The position numbers and the translations under genes were made by a program. From Lachnoclostridium sp. UBA5725 (lineage in GTDB: Bacteria > Bacillota > Clostridia > Lachnospirales > Lachnospiraceae): a DNA stretch of 64,000 nt. The notes below the pieces were generated by a model. It saw nothing but the letters and a program-made list of their open reading frames with translations, was not told where the DNA came from and did not search any database. Positions 26,108 to 35,492 of the stretch are shown in pieces. The DNA lies in the NCBI GenBank assembly GCA_002419585.1, contig DIGJ01000014.1:211083-275082 (forward strand), given 5' to 3'. How positions within the stretch are numbered: position 1 is the stretch's first letter; each line of letters begins with the position of its first letter.

Positions 26108-27109
26108 TCATTTTAAATAAATTATATAGGCAATTTTATAGTCTAAATAATCCTGTCTATACTCTGGGTATAGTTCATCCATGTCTAATATTTCAAACTC
26201 AACATTCATTCTTTCTTTGCATTTATTCAGTTCCTCCAAAACCATTTCTTTTGTTATAAAATTAAGTTCATCATAAATTGTAGTATCGAATTTGTGTTCC
26301 ATCAGATACTGTCGAAATTCTTCTTTATTATCTACTAATGGTTTTCCAAAATCGATAAGGTAATGTTCTTCAAATCTATTCCTATAATCAGGTCCGTTTA
26401 TAATAATTACTCCGTTCTTTTTTACCACACGAAACATTTCTTGTACGCATTTTGTGTAGTCATTAACATGTTCAAGTACATACCAGCTAGTAACAGCATC
26501 AAAACTGTTATCCTCAAATGGTAATTCTTCACCATAGGCAAAATGTATGTTATCTTTCCAACGCTGAGGAAATCCCAGATCATCAATTTTTTGATTACAA
26601 AACTCCAATTTCCATTCACAAATTTCAATTCCGTGTGCTTCATAACCTTTACACAGCCAATTAAATAATTGCTTGCCACAACCTGATCCCACATCCAAAA
26701 TTGTATGTACTTTTTGCAACGCTTTTTTATACTCTATGGCTTCATAATTTCCCAATATATGATTCATCCATCCATTTTTTGTTTCTAATTTATCTACATT
26801 GGCACTCATTATATCCATGCATTTATATTCTTTATCATAGAATATTTCTTTAATATACACATAATTTAAAATATTCATGTTTTGTAGTTGTATTTCAATC
26901 TCTTCAAAATATTGAGAAGATATAACGATTTTTGCCTTACTATCTATATGCTCTAATTCATCAACTGGCTTTATCCAATATCCATAAAATTTTGTATTCC
27001 ATTTATTCTTATCATTATCAACAAAAAACAAAATATTAGCATGATATTTCAAACAGTCAATTGCTACTTTTCCAAATTCAGATGCCCCAAACAATATAAT
27101 ATTTTCCAT
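26108..27109 (-). CDS. class I SAM methyltransferase with N-terminal Rossmann-like domain
   Basis: A 333-residue protein. Residues 1-90 are the accessory domain (IILFGASEFGKVA, FFVDNDKNKWNTKF, EEIEIQLQNMN). From about 135 it is a Methyltransf_11-type domain: HTILDVGSGCGKQLF, AYGEELPFEDNSFDAVTSWY, LEHVNDYTKCVQEMFRVVK. This type usually acts on small molecules or sugars. The ATG has AAAGGG 5 nt upstream. It lies between the radical SAM gene at 27138 and wecE, consistent with methylation of the island's sugar or its decoration. Confidence 0.8.
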   Translation of the reverse strand: MENIILFGASEFGKVAIDCLKYHANILFFVDNDKNKWNTKFYGYWIKPVDELEHIDSKAKIVISSQYFEEIEIQLQNMNILNYVYIKEIFYDKEYKCMDIMSANVDKLETKNGWMNHILGNYEAIEYKKALQKVHTILDVGSGCGKQLFNWLCKGYEAHGIEICEWKLEFCNQKIDDLGFPQRWKDNIHFAYGEELPFEDNSFDAVTSWYVLEHVNDYTKCVQEMFRVVKKNGVIIINGPDYRNRFEEHYLIDFGKPLVDNKEEFRQYLMEHKFDTTIYDELNFITKEMVLEELNKCKERMNVEFEILDMDELYPEYRQDYLDYKIAYIIYLK

Positions 27110-27137
27110 TTATTCCCTTTCCTTGTAGCATGCTATA

Positions 27138-28358
27138 TCAATTTCTGTTAGTTATAAAACTACATTTTGCACAAATAGTAGTATTCAATTGACTTTCTTG
27201 TAATGCAATTCTTGCTTTTACATATTCGCTGGAAACCATTGCTTCATGAATTTCAATGTCACGTATATTCATTTTAGGAATTCCCTCTGAATCAAAACAA
27301 CAAAGTGCATAGTCTCCATTACTCATTATACATAACTCTTGCTTTAGCATCCCACAAACATAATGTTTGATTTTATTATTATTTTTCTCAACTACCATCG
27401 TCGTTTCTTTGATACCCTCATTTAACCATTCGCCCTTTTTCATTATGCGCGTTTTGATTCCCTTTTTTCTCCAATAACTTTCAAAAAACTGCGTATTATC
27501 GTGCGATACATCATCTTCCACAAATGAAATCGTGATATCAAGTTTCCTATCTTCTTCATCACATCTTTTCACTAATAATTCAATATTCTGTATCGTTTTT
27601 TCTAAAGATAAGCTGCTATTTCCCATTACCTTTCCATACTCAGCTTCATTAATTGCATTTAAACTTATGACTATAAATGTTTGCTTGCTAGCAATTAATT
27701 TTTCTATGATTTCTGGCGTTGCTAATGAAAAATTAGTAGTATATCCAATTTCACTATTGGGAAATTCTTGCTTTATTCGATCAATTCTTTCAAACAATTG
27801 AGGGTCTATCAAAGGTTCTCCCAAAAGATGAAGGCGAAAACAATCTGGTACAAACTTTTCATTCTTGAGGCGCTGTAATATACATTCTAAAATATCGTCT
27901 TCCATTACAGTTTTCATTCTTTTCATAGTAGAGTTTACACAAAATTTGCATTTAGCATTACAATGGTTTGTGGTCTCTATTATTACCGTTTTAATATCAA
28001 AGGATTTATTATCTGTCATCGTTTGTATGTCTACTTTTTGCATGACATAAGGAAGAGATATCCACTTGATATTTGCCATTCCTTGTAATTGTTCAGAAAT
28101 AGATTTATCATAATCACTTGTGATTATGATGATTGCATTGTCAAAGTTCATATTAATAATCATACAAGGATTATTTACGATATGACCCTCAATAAGACTA
28201 CCCCATTTTAAGGGATCATTGTCAAAGACACCTTTTATCTTTAGAGATGTTTCAATTGCAAATTCTCTTCCCAGTAAGGACATACCAAATAAATAAATTT
28301 CCTCTGCCTTACCCTGTGTTTCCGAAATTAGTTTATCTATTTCCTTAATATTTTTCAT
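27138..28358 (-). CDS. radical SAM/SPASM protein with N-terminal Rossmann-like domain
   Basis: A 406-residue protein. Residues 18-100 are the accessory domain (IYLFGMSLLGREF, GVFDNDPLKWGS, ISEQLQGM). The radical SAM motif is CNAKCKFC (C-x3-C-x2-C) in VIIETTNHCNAKCKFCVN near 130-145, followed by LHLLGEPLIDP. The C-terminus has SPASM-like cysteines (MSNGDYALCCFDSEG, CAKC). The order is the usual radical SAM then SPASM, unlike the island's other radical SAM protein. The reaction is unknown; dehydrogenation, epimerisation or peptide/sugar modification are all possible. Confidence 0.8.
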   Translation of the reverse strand: MKNIKEIDKLISETQGKAEEIYLFGMSLLGREFAIETSLKIKGVFDNDPLKWGSLIEGHIVNNPCMIINMNFDNAIIIITSDYDKSISEQLQGMANIKWISLPYVMQKVDIQTMTDNKSFDIKTVIIETTNHCNAKCKFCVNSTMKRMKTVMEDDILECILQRLKNEKFVPDCFRLHLLGEPLIDPQLFERIDRIKQEFPNSEIGYTTNFSLATPEIIEKLIASKQTFIVISLNAINEAEYGKVMGNSSLSLEKTIQNIELLVKRCDEEDRKLDITISFVEDDVSHDNTQFFESYWRKKGIKTRIMKKGEWLNEGIKETTMVVEKNNNKIKHYVCGMLKQELCIMSNGDYALCCFDSEGIPKMNIRDIEIHEAMVSSEYVKARIALQESQLNTTICAKCSFITNRN

Positions 28359-28400
28359 TTGAATTTTTTCTCTCTTTCACAAATTTCATAATTTTTAAAA

Positions 28401-29606
28401 TCAGCAATAATCAACATTCACCAAGCTACCCATGATTTTTTGAGCTTCCTCGGTTAAGTAATAGATTCTTCCACACATTGGCGTAAAAGTAAGTTCACCC
28501 ACATAGATTTTTCCATTCGTATAATATAAATCTACTCTTACAAATGGAAATGGTTTCGCTAATTTTTCTGCTATCGCTATCATTTCATTCAGCCTATCCG
28601 GCTTTTCCATTACCTTACCCCTAAGTTTTTCAATCTCATAGTGTATCGGATTCCAAGAGGTGTCATAATAATTCAGTTTTAATCCTATTGAACGTTCTGT
28701 ACAGGTTAAAATAGTATGTACCTTTCCAGAAAAACAATGGAATTTAAAATCAATAATATCATTTCCTTGTCCATAATCGATGTATTCTTCGCATAGTATT
28801 CTAGGTTCGATTCTGGCATAATGGAATTCTAATCCGCGCTTTCCATACTCTTCCTCTAACCAGCGTTTTAATTCTTTTCGACATACCGCGTAACTAATTT
28901 TTTTCTTATCTTTACAGATGATATTGTATCCGGCACCATTGTTTACTTTTAATACAAATTGTTCGGGCAGAAAATTAAAGTTAACTTCCTCTGCCTTATT
29001 GTAAGTAGCATATAGTTTAGGAAGATGTTCTTCCATACCCATTCCTATAATAAAGTCTCTCGCCTTAATCTTATCGGTACAATTTGCTTCCATTTGCCCA
29101 TATCGATATAACTGTAAGTATTGGATCTTTTCATCAAAAGTTTCCGGTTTCTCTAATTTTAAAGTTTTTCCACTGTACTCACGGTATAACTTTTTTACTG
29201 CTTTTTCTCTTGGAAGGCTCCATAACATTTCCATCTTTAACTGTTTTAATATCATTTCTTTTACAATTTTCTTACTATATTGATAAGAGTACAATCTTAT
29301 ATATTCATCCCTTATAAAATCTATATATTCCATCTCCATGCAAGTACAGCGAATTTTATCAGAGTTAACACCTAAATCCTCTAACTGTCTTGTAATTTCA
29401 TTAAAATAAGAGCTTGCAATTACAATATAGTCATATGTATATTCATTAATCCGATTTGGTGGAATGATTTCTGTTTTTTCAAACAGTTTCCCCCATTTAT
29501 CACAATTGTTATCTATAAATGCTTTTACTTTTATCTCTTGCTTGTTCCGCATTTTGAAAAAATCAGCAGCACCTTTTCCTGTCCCAAAAATAAGCATTTC
29601 ATACAT
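28401..29606 (-). CDS. TupA-like ATP-grasp protein with N-terminal Rossmann-like domain
   Basis: A 401-residue protein. Residues 1-90 are the accessory domain (MLIFGTGKGAADFF, FIDNNCDKWGKLF, NEITRQLEDLG). The remainder resembles the TupA-type ATP-grasp family: LEKPETFDEKIQYLQLY, CTDKIKARDFI, FVLKVNNGAGYNIICKDK, ILCEEYID, and IYVGELTFTPMCG. TupA is linked to teichuronopeptide synthesis in alkaliphilic Bacillus, where amino-acid chains are attached to polysaccharide. Here it may attach an amino acid to a glycan. The ATG has AGAGGA upstream. Confidence 0.8.
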   Translation of the reverse strand: MYEMLIFGTGKGAADFFKMRNKQEIKVKAFIDNNCDKWGKLFEKTEIIPPNRINEYTYDYIVIASSYFNEITRQLEDLGVNSDKIRCTCMEMEYIDFIRDEYIRLYSYQYSKKIVKEMILKQLKMEMLWSLPREKAVKKLYREYSGKTLKLEKPETFDEKIQYLQLYRYGQMEANCTDKIKARDFIIGMGMEEHLPKLYATYNKAEEVNFNFLPEQFVLKVNNGAGYNIICKDKKKISYAVCRKELKRWLEEEYGKRGLEFHYARIEPRILCEEYIDYGQGNDIIDFKFHCFSGKVHTILTCTERSIGLKLNYYDTSWNPIHYEIEKLRGKVMEKPDRLNEMIAIAEKLAKPFPFVRVDLYYTNGKIYVGELTFTPMCGRIYYLTEEAQKIMGSLVNVDYC

Positions 29607-29631
29607 ATTGATTTATCCTCTCATACTAATA

Positions 29632-30762
29632 CTAAATAATATGTCCATATAGCTTTAACAATTTTTCTGTCAAGCGTTCTTCACTACAGTTATTAACAGC
29701 AAAGTTTTTCGCATGCTTCATTAGCTGGGTCATCTCAACCTTATGATTCATGGCATATTCAATTTTTTCCGCTAAATCATCCGAATTTCCCTGTTGATAC
29801 AATAGACCTCTTTGATTATTTCCAATCAGTTCTTTTGTACCACCGCTATTTGCGCCAATAACTAGTAATTCAGAAAGCATGGATTCCACTGTTACCCTTC
29901 CAAACCCTTCTCTTTTCGAACACACAAGAGCGATATCCGCATTTTTTCTTAAAGTACGTAAGTCTTTTGTGTAGTCGATTACCTGAATATAATCATTTAA
30001 ATTTTTACTGGATATATAGTTCTTTACTGAAAGAACATAACTTTTTTGTCCACTTCCTACAATCTTCAAATGAATATTACGAATGCCGTTATTTATAAGT
30101 TTGTCTACTGCATCAATGGCTTCCATCTGCCCTTTATTAGGTAAGATTCCCCCACATAGCAAAAGCTGTACCACTTCGTTATCAAAATAAGTTTCACGAC
30201 TTTGTATATAGTCCTCAATTGATACTCCATTATAAACAGTGACCACATTATGTTTCTTCAAAATCATGTCATATTTTTTCTTTATATCCTTCGAAACAGC
30301 AACCAATACGGTAGAATGCTTCATTAGCCAATGGGTCTTTTTTTCAAAGTTGAAGTCTAGGTTAAAATCTTCTTTTGTATATTCTCTAATGTGCCATACA
30401 TGCGGTTTATGTGCAATTAACGCTGCCTCTGCACCAATGTCAACACGGGCATTGTTCGTGTGTACAATATCAATTTTCCAATGCTTAATGTAGTAAACCA
30501 ATTTTAATACAGAGATAAAATTAATTATGGAATCACCGATGATTGCCTGTCTAGATGGATTGGTCAAGTTGCAATTATAGCGAATTGGAAAACTTACATA
30601 TTCGATTCCTTTACTTTTTAACTGCTGTTTAAATGTATCATCCTCTTCTGAAACGGCAACATACACAGTAAGCCCTTTCTTTTTTAACCCAGAGGCTACA
30701 TTCAGCAAACTATGTCCTGCCCCGTAAGCAGCAACTCCATCCGCTACTAATAGAATATTCAT
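29632..30762 (-). CDS. family 4 (GT-B) glycosyltransferase
   Basis: A 376-residue GT-B enzyme. It starts MNILLVADGVAAYGAGHSLL, then has IVHTNNARVDIGAEAALIAH and WHIREYTKEDF; the C-terminal half shows LLLCGGILPNKGQMEAIDAV, LKIVGSGQKSYVL, and the EX7E region in CSKREGFGRVTVESMLSELL and GANSGGTKELI. It is a retaining transferase of unknown donor and acceptor that probably adds a sugar of the island's glycan. The ATG has AAAAGG 3 nt upstream. It lies between a TM-anchored protein and the TupA-like gene. Confidence 0.85.
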   Translation of the reverse strand: MNILLVADGVAAYGAGHSLLNVASGLKKKGLTVYVAVSEEDDTFKQQLKSKGIEYVSFPIRYNCNLTNPSRQAIIGDSIINFISVLKLVYYIKHWKIDIVHTNNARVDIGAEAALIAHKPHVWHIREYTKEDFNLDFNFEKKTHWLMKHSTVLVAVSKDIKKKYDMILKKHNVVTVYNGVSIEDYIQSRETYFDNEVVQLLLCGGILPNKGQMEAIDAVDKLINNGIRNIHLKIVGSGQKSYVLSVKNYISSKNLNDYIQVIDYTKDLRTLRKNADIALVCSKREGFGRVTVESMLSELLVIGANSGGTKELIGNNQRGLLYQQGNSDDLAEKIEYAMNHKVEMTQLMKHAKNFAVNNCSEERLTEKLLKLYGHII

Positions 30763-30777
30763 TTCCTTTTCCTTCCT

Positions 30778-31287
30778 CTATACGTTATAGATCACATCTT
30801 CTAAAGAAATGGTGTTTAGAGTCTCATCGGCCTCTTCTAAATCTTCCACGATGGAATCATAATCAAATACTGGTGTGACTATAACTGCATCTACTTTTTC
30901 TTGTTCTTTTATATCTGTTAAACCAACAACTGGTAGATTATCCATTCCACAATAAAGTTCTTCTGCATTTTTGTCGATGAAATATTTTACCGATACATCC
31001 GTTTTTTTGATATCTTCATAGAACATTTCTCCTAGTGTTCCCATTCCATATACTGCAATTGATTGTATATCGTTTGTCTCAAAAAACGTTTTGATGTTTT
31101 TATCATCATTTTTATTAGCTAGCCATCGATTGGTCAGTTCATAGTATGCGCGGTATCTCTTTTGTAAATCACTCTCTTTCTTAATAGACTTTTGAGCAAA
31201 ATATACCGTTCCGCCAATCGTTCCAACGAGAGCCGCTATTGCAACTCCTGCTTTAACAATAGTTCCAATTATTTTTGATGTTTTCAT
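30778..31287 (-). CDS. membrane-anchored stand-alone Rossmann-like domain protein
   Basis: A 169-residue protein. Residues 7-29 form one hydrophobic segment (IGTIVKAGVAIAALVGTIGG), which could be a membrane anchor. After a charged linker, residues 70-165 are the accessory domain seen fused to eight other island proteins (SIAVYGMGTLGEMF, KYFIDKNAEEL, VTPVFDYDSIVEDL). No catalytic domain is present. The ATG has GGGAGGA 8 nt upstream. As a membrane-bound single copy it might recruit the fused enzymes or sense a shared ligand; that is inference. Confidence 0.7.
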   Translation of the reverse strand: MKTSKIIGTIVKAGVAIAALVGTIGGTVYFAQKSIKKESDLQKRYRAYYELTNRWLANKNDDKNIKTFFETNDIQSIAVYGMGTLGEMFYEDIKKTDVSVKYFIDKNAEELYCGMDNLPVVGLTDIKEQEKVDAVIVTPVFDYDSIVEDLEEADETLNTISLEDVIYNV

Positions 31288-31314
31288 CTAGGTATCCTCC
31301 CTATTACGTTTCAT

Positions 31315-32295
31315 TCATAAAAACTTACTTATTTCATCTTTTATCTGTTCAGCAGTCAGTAGCGCATCTGTCATCAAATCTTTATAATCTCCACCATGTC
31401 CATAAGCATCTTTCAGCCCCATAACCTTAAGTTCCGGTGTATTCCTTATCCCTGCCATCACTTCTGCAACAGCAGTGCCAAGTCCTCCGATAACGTTATG
31501 TTCTTCCACTGTCACAATCAGTCTGGACTTTTCACAAGCATTTTTAATTGCATCTATATCAATAGGTTTAATTGTATGCATATTTAAAACTTCCGTGCAA
31601 ATTCCCTTTTCTTCTAACAGTATAGATGCATTGATTGCTTCATTTACCATTGTTCCCGATGCAAAAATGGTCACGATATCTTTTTCATTTTCCAGGGCTT
31701 TTTTAACGGTAACTGCCTTTCCGATTGCAAAGGAATAATCCTCCTGATAAATGGCAGGGCAGTTTGCTCCACCCATTAAACGAATATATACCGAATGTGA
31801 ATACTTAACGGCTGCCTCTAATGCTTTTCCTACTTCGATACAATCCGCTGGTGAAACAATCGCAATATTTGGTATCGAACGTAATACTCCAATATCCTCA
31901 AAGCAGCAGTGGGTATTACCTAAGGTTCCAAGCACCATACCACTTGCTAACCCTACCATTGTAACTTTACCGCCCATATATCCAAGATTCACTCGTATCT
32001 GTTCTAAGCATCTCATACTCTGGAACGGTGCAAAGGTGGCAGTAACAACATCAAAGCCTTCACTTGCAAATCCCGCTGCAATTCCCATCATATTTTGCTC
32101 AGCAATTCCTACATCCAGATACTGCTCTGGGTAATTCTTTTTCATCCTCTCTAGCCCTGCTGAAGTAGATACATCTGCAGTTAATGTAATAAATTTTTGA
32201 TTTTCTTTTGCGATTTCAACAGCTGCCAATCCAAACGCAGCTCTTTGTCCCACCATAGACCATCGTCGGGCAAGTGATTTGGTTACTTCTATCAT
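31315..32295 (-). CDS. split transketolase, C-terminal subunit
   Basis: A 326-residue protein with the pyrimidine-binding domain (AAFGLAAVEIAKENQKFITL, IAEQNMMGIAAGFASEGFD) and the C-terminal domain (IVTVEEHNVIGGLGTAVAEVM) of a transketolase/DXS-like enzyme. Its start overlaps the stop of the N-terminal subunit gene by 4 bases (ATGA), so the two are made together and should form one TPP enzyme. It may transfer a two-carbon ketol group to a sugar of the island. It could also be a general pentose-phosphate enzyme, but its position suggests otherwise. Confidence 0.85.
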   Translation of the reverse strand: MIEVTKSLARRWSMVGQRAAFGLAAVEIAKENQKFITLTADVSTSAGLERMKKNYPEQYLDVGIAEQNMMGIAAGFASEGFDVVTATFAPFQSMRCLEQIRVNLGYMGGKVTMVGLASGMVLGTLGNTHCCFEDIGVLRSIPNIAIVSPADCIEVGKALEAAVKYSHSVYIRLMGGANCPAIYQEDYSFAIGKAVTVKKALENEKDIVTIFASGTMVNEAINASILLEEKGICTEVLNMHTIKPIDIDAIKNACEKSRLIVTVEEHNVIGGLGTAVAEVMAGIRNTPELKVMGLKDAYGHGGDYKDLMTDALLTAEQIKDEISKFL

Positions 32296-33173
32296 AGCAT
32301 GCCCTCCTTCGCATCTTCTTCTATATTAGATTCTCCGTGCAACTCACGGATTACCATATCATACCGATCCTTTGTAAGGACTGCATGATGCCATTCATTG
32401 TTATTTTCCATAAAGGAACAGCCTTTTCCTTTTAAGGTATGTGCTACGATTGCTCTTGGTTTTCCATCTATCTTCGGTGCCGTAAAAGCTTCATAGAGTG
32501 CCTCAATATCATGTCCGTTAACCTCCATGACTTCCCATCCAAACATAGAAAGCTTACCTGCTATATCACCTACATCCATTACCTCTTTTGTTTCGCCACC
32601 TAGCTGAAAACTATTACGATCGATAATAGCCACCACATTATCTAGGCAAAACTGTGGTGCTGACATAAAAGCTTCCCAAACCGAACCCTCGTTACATTCA
32701 CCATCACCCATTAAAACATAAACGTCATTTAATGTAGTTCTTTCTCCTTGCTCCATCTGCTTCCTCATAGCAAGGGCAACACCAATTCCAAGGGATAATC
32801 CCATCCCTAGGCTTCCTGTTGTAAATTCAATTCCCTTTTTGCGGTTTTGTACCGGATGTCCTAATAGAAAACTACCACTTTTTTCAAATGTTGCTAACTC
32901 CTCTTTTGTAATGTATCCAATTTCAGTAAGTGCTGCATAGAAGCCTAGTACTCCGTGCCCCTTGCTTAAGATAAAACGATCTCTATCCGTCCATTCTGGG
33001 TTGTTTTTATCAAGTCTCATAACCCCACCATATAAAGTTGCTACGATATCAACGAGTGATAAACCTCCACCTATGTGAGCTGCAAAAGCACCTGCACTAT
33101 ATGCCATAAACATCGCATGTTCTCTCATACGATCAGCCATACCCGATATCTGTTGCTTTAATGTATTATCCAT
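32292..33173 (-). CDS. split transketolase, N-terminal subunit
   Basis: About 293 residues with the thiamine-diphosphate domain: AHIGGGLSLVDIVATLYG, DRFILSKGHGVLGFYAAL, GSLGMGLSLGIGVALA, and the TPP/metal motif MGDGECNEGSVWEA followed by IIDRN. It pairs with the C-terminal subunit downstream (4-base overlap). I prefer the ATG at 33173 because typical transketolase sequence begins there, though its ribosome site is weak; the frame also has a GTG at 33230. Confidence 0.85.
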   Translation of the reverse strand: MDNTLKQQISGMADRMREHAMFMAYSAGAFAAHIGGGLSLVDIVATLYGGVMRLDKNNPEWTDRDRFILSKGHGVLGFYAALTEIGYITKEELATFEKSGSFLLGHPVQNRKKGIEFTTGSLGMGLSLGIGVALAMRKQMEQGERTTLNDVYVLMGDGECNEGSVWEAFMSAPQFCLDNVVAIIDRNSFQLGGETKEVMDVGDIAGKLSMFGWEVMEVNGHDIEALYEAFTAPKIDGKPRAIVAHTLKGKGCSFMENNNEWHHAVLTKDRYDMVIRELHGESNIEEDAKEGML

Positions 33174-33273
33174 TGGTATTGTCTCGCTTTCCCAATTCAA
33201 ATTCGAAATATATTTTTTTCTGATAAGCACTAATGTTCTTGCATTATTTTTTTCATCATCAATATTAATTTTA

Positions 33274-34023
33274 TTAATTTAACATTCCACCATCTACCCG
33301 AATTGTTTGCCCAGTAATAAAAGAAGCCATATCCGAAGCTAAAAATACCACGGCATCTGCTACTTCCTCCGGTTTTGCTTTTCGTTTAAATATCAAATGA
33401 CTTAATGTATCTCGTTCCAATTCTTCCTTCATCTGATTTCCCATATCGGTTTCGGTAAGCCCCGGTGCTACTGAATTTACACGTATATTCGCCGTACCAA
33501 GCTCAATGGCAAGTCGTTTCGTCGCACCTATCATCGCCGCTTTGCTTGACACATATTGAAGCATTCCGGTATTTCCATCGAGTCCAGCACAGGAAGATAT
33601 ATTAACAATACTGCCTTTTCTTTTTCGCATCATGATTCTGGAGATATACTGTGTTAATAGCATCTGTGAAAAGAAGTTTATTTCAAATTCATCTCGCATT
33701 TCCTGTATTTTTGTCATCTGAAAGAGGTTTGTAGATTGAACCACTCCGATGTTATTCACCAGAATATCGATATCTTTTGTAACAGCCGTTATTTCTTTGA
33801 CTACTTCCTTCATCGCTTCTTCATCCAAAGTATCAAAATAAACCGGAACAATGGTTACGCCATATGATTCTTCCAGTTCTTTGCATTCAGTCTCAAACTT
33901 CTCCGTGCAAATTCTCGCATGAGCAAATACATTTGCCCCTTCTTGTGCAAATCTGGTTAATATGGCCTTTCCAATTCCCCGGTTTGTTCCAGTTACAATT
34001 GCTGTTTTATTCTGTAATAACAT
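33274..34023 (-). CDS. short-chain dehydrogenase/reductase (FabG-like)
   Basis: A 249-residue SDR. It has AIVTGTNRGIGKAI for NAD(P), VNNIGVVQS, the catalytic serine in IVNISSCAGLDG and YVSSK for the tyrosine and lysine, then IRVNSVAPGLTETDMG and ITGQTIRVDGG. The closest general match is 3-oxoacyl-ACP reductase, but in this context a keto-sugar reductase like PtmA, or a reductase of the transketolase product, is equally likely. The ATG has GGAGG 9 nt upstream. Confidence 0.85.
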   Translation of the reverse strand: MLLQNKTAIVTGTNRGIGKAILTRFAQEGANVFAHARICTEKFETECKELEESYGVTIVPVYFDTLDEEAMKEVVKEITAVTKDIDILVNNIGVVQSTNLFQMTKIQEMRDEFEINFFSQMLLTQYISRIMMRKRKGSIVNISSCAGLDGNTGMLQYVSSKAAMIGATKRLAIELGTANIRVNSVAPGLTETDMGNQMKEELERDTLSHLIFKRKAKPEEVADAVVFLASDMASFITGQTIRVDGGMLN

Positions 34024-34132
34024 CGTTTTGCCTCCTTGCTCGCCGTGTTATCTTATATATCGACATATTGTGCCAACAATATAAGTCTCTTATCAACAAT
34101 ACCCCTACTTAATAATACTCATTTTAGGAAAA

Positions 34133-34696
34133 TTACTCAAACAAAAAATGTGTATATACAATATTTTCCTTTAAACAATTCCATTCCTGTTTGAGAATCC
34201 CTCGTACTACTACATCATGATAAATCCCATTTTTTAGTACATGATTTCGGAGTACCCCTTCTTTTTTACTTCCACACATATCAAGGATACGAATAACGGC
34301 CTTGTTTTCTGAAAAGATTTCTTCGCATACCTTTTCCATATGTAAGACTTCAAAGGCATATTCATAAAGATTCCACTGTAGTTCCATCGTAAGTTGTAAG
34401 GATCGTTTTTTCTTTTCTGCTATATATACTCCAGTATGTATCCTTTTTGCCGTTTCATCCAGATTAACTAGACTTGCAATACCTGACGCAACACCATCCA
34501 CTTCTACAACCCAGTAAAAGTCCTGCTTACTTTGACAAATGTTATCATACCATCTCTTTTGCCCCGCAAGGGTAAGTTGTGGATCTGTGTTCATATATTT
34601 TGTAATTTCAGGCATCATACGCCATTTCATTATCATTTCAAGATCCGACTCTTGTATGGAGCGACATCTTACATCCAGACTTTCCTTCATTTGCAT
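34133..34696 (-). CDS. GNAT-family N-acetyltransferase (PseH/RimJ-like)
   Basis: A 187-residue acyltransferase: VRCRSIQESDLEMIMKWRMM at the N-terminus, FYWVVEVDGVASGIASLVN, a GVYIAEKKKRS stretch, and MEKVCEEIFSENKAVIRILD with DVVVRGILKQEW at the end. The layout resembles PseH, which acetylates the 4-amino group in pseudaminic acid synthesis, and WecD would be another option since Fuc4N is made here. It lies between the pseF-like gene and the SDR gene. The exact target cannot be told by sequence alone. Confidence 0.75.
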   Translation of the reverse strand: MQMKESLDVRCRSIQESDLEMIMKWRMMPEITKYMNTDPQLTLAGQKRWYDNICQSKQDFYWVVEVDGVASGIASLVNLDETAKRIHTGVYIAEKKKRSLQLTMELQWNLYEYAFEVLHMEKVCEEIFSENKAVIRILDMCGSKKEGVLRNHVLKNGIYHDVVVRGILKQEWNCLKENIVYTHFLFE

Positions 34697-34713
34697 TGTT
34701 TTCTGCTACCTCT

Positions 34714-35412
34714 CTATTTCTCAAGCATAAGTTTATATTTCATTTCTGCAATCTTCCAATCGGCTTCATTGTCAATATCCTGAACTTCTAATTCAGGCAG
34801 TATCATCGGCACAATCTCTTTTGTAAATCTACCACTGCAAGCATAGAATTTCTTAACATCATAACAATAAAATTGTCCGCAGTCATGATAGAAAGCCTCC
34901 AAATCCTGTGAACGGCTATTGTAATACTCTGGCCATTTTGATTCTAAGAAATCACCGTGCTTCACCATACTTCTTTGTGGCGGATAAGAATACTTCACAA
35001 CCGGCATCAAAATACTGCCCTCTTTTTTTATTAAAAGTTCCATACCTTCTCTTAATTTATCCACAGTAACAAAGGGCGCCGTCGGGTAAATGCAGGAGGC
35101 ATAATCAAATACTTTATTCTGATTCTTATACCAGTCAAAAACTTCAAATAATACTTCAGCCGTCGTAGCAAAATCCCCAGAGGTTTGCTCACTTCGCATG
35201 AACGGAATGTTCGCACCGGCTTTTCTTGATATTTCTGCTATCGTCTCGTCATCTGTTGAGACCATTACTTCATCATAAACCCTCGCATTTAAGGCTGCTT
35301 CTATAGAATACTCTATTATTGGTCTACCACAAAACTCCTTAATATTTTTTCTCGGAATTCGTTTGCTTCCACCACGTGCTGTTATAATTGCAATCTTTTT
35401 ACCTTGATTCAT
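34714..35412 (-). CDS. pseF: PseF-like CMP-sugar (pseudaminate) cytidylyltransferase
   Basis: A 232-residue CMP-NeuAc synthetase family protein: IAIITARGGSKRIPRKNIKEF, RPIIEYSIEAA, VMVSTDDETIAEIS, CIYPTAPFVTVDKL, YSYPPQRSM and the end VQDIDNEADWKIAEMKYKL. These are typical of PseF. The ATG at 35412 has GGAGG 5 nt upstream. It follows pseB by 80 bases. No PseI synthase gene is in the window, so its acidic sugar substrate must come from genes elsewhere or from an unusual route. Confidence 0.85.
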   Translation of the reverse strand: MNQGKKIAIITARGGSKRIPRKNIKEFCGRPIIEYSIEAALNARVYDEVMVSTDDETIAEISRKAGANIPFMRSEQTSGDFATTAEVLFEVFDWYKNQNKVFDYASCIYPTAPFVTVDKLREGMELLIKKEGSILMPVVKYSYPPQRSMVKHGDFLESKWPEYYNSRSQDLEAFYHDCGQFYCYDVKKFYACSGRFTKEIVPMILPELEVQDIDNEADWKIAEMKYKLMLEK

Positions 35413-35492
35413 ACTGTCCTCCATTGCTTCGCATATGGAAAATGGAGTGTTCCATTCACTCCATTCTTTTTCCTATCCAATTTATTCTAGTA

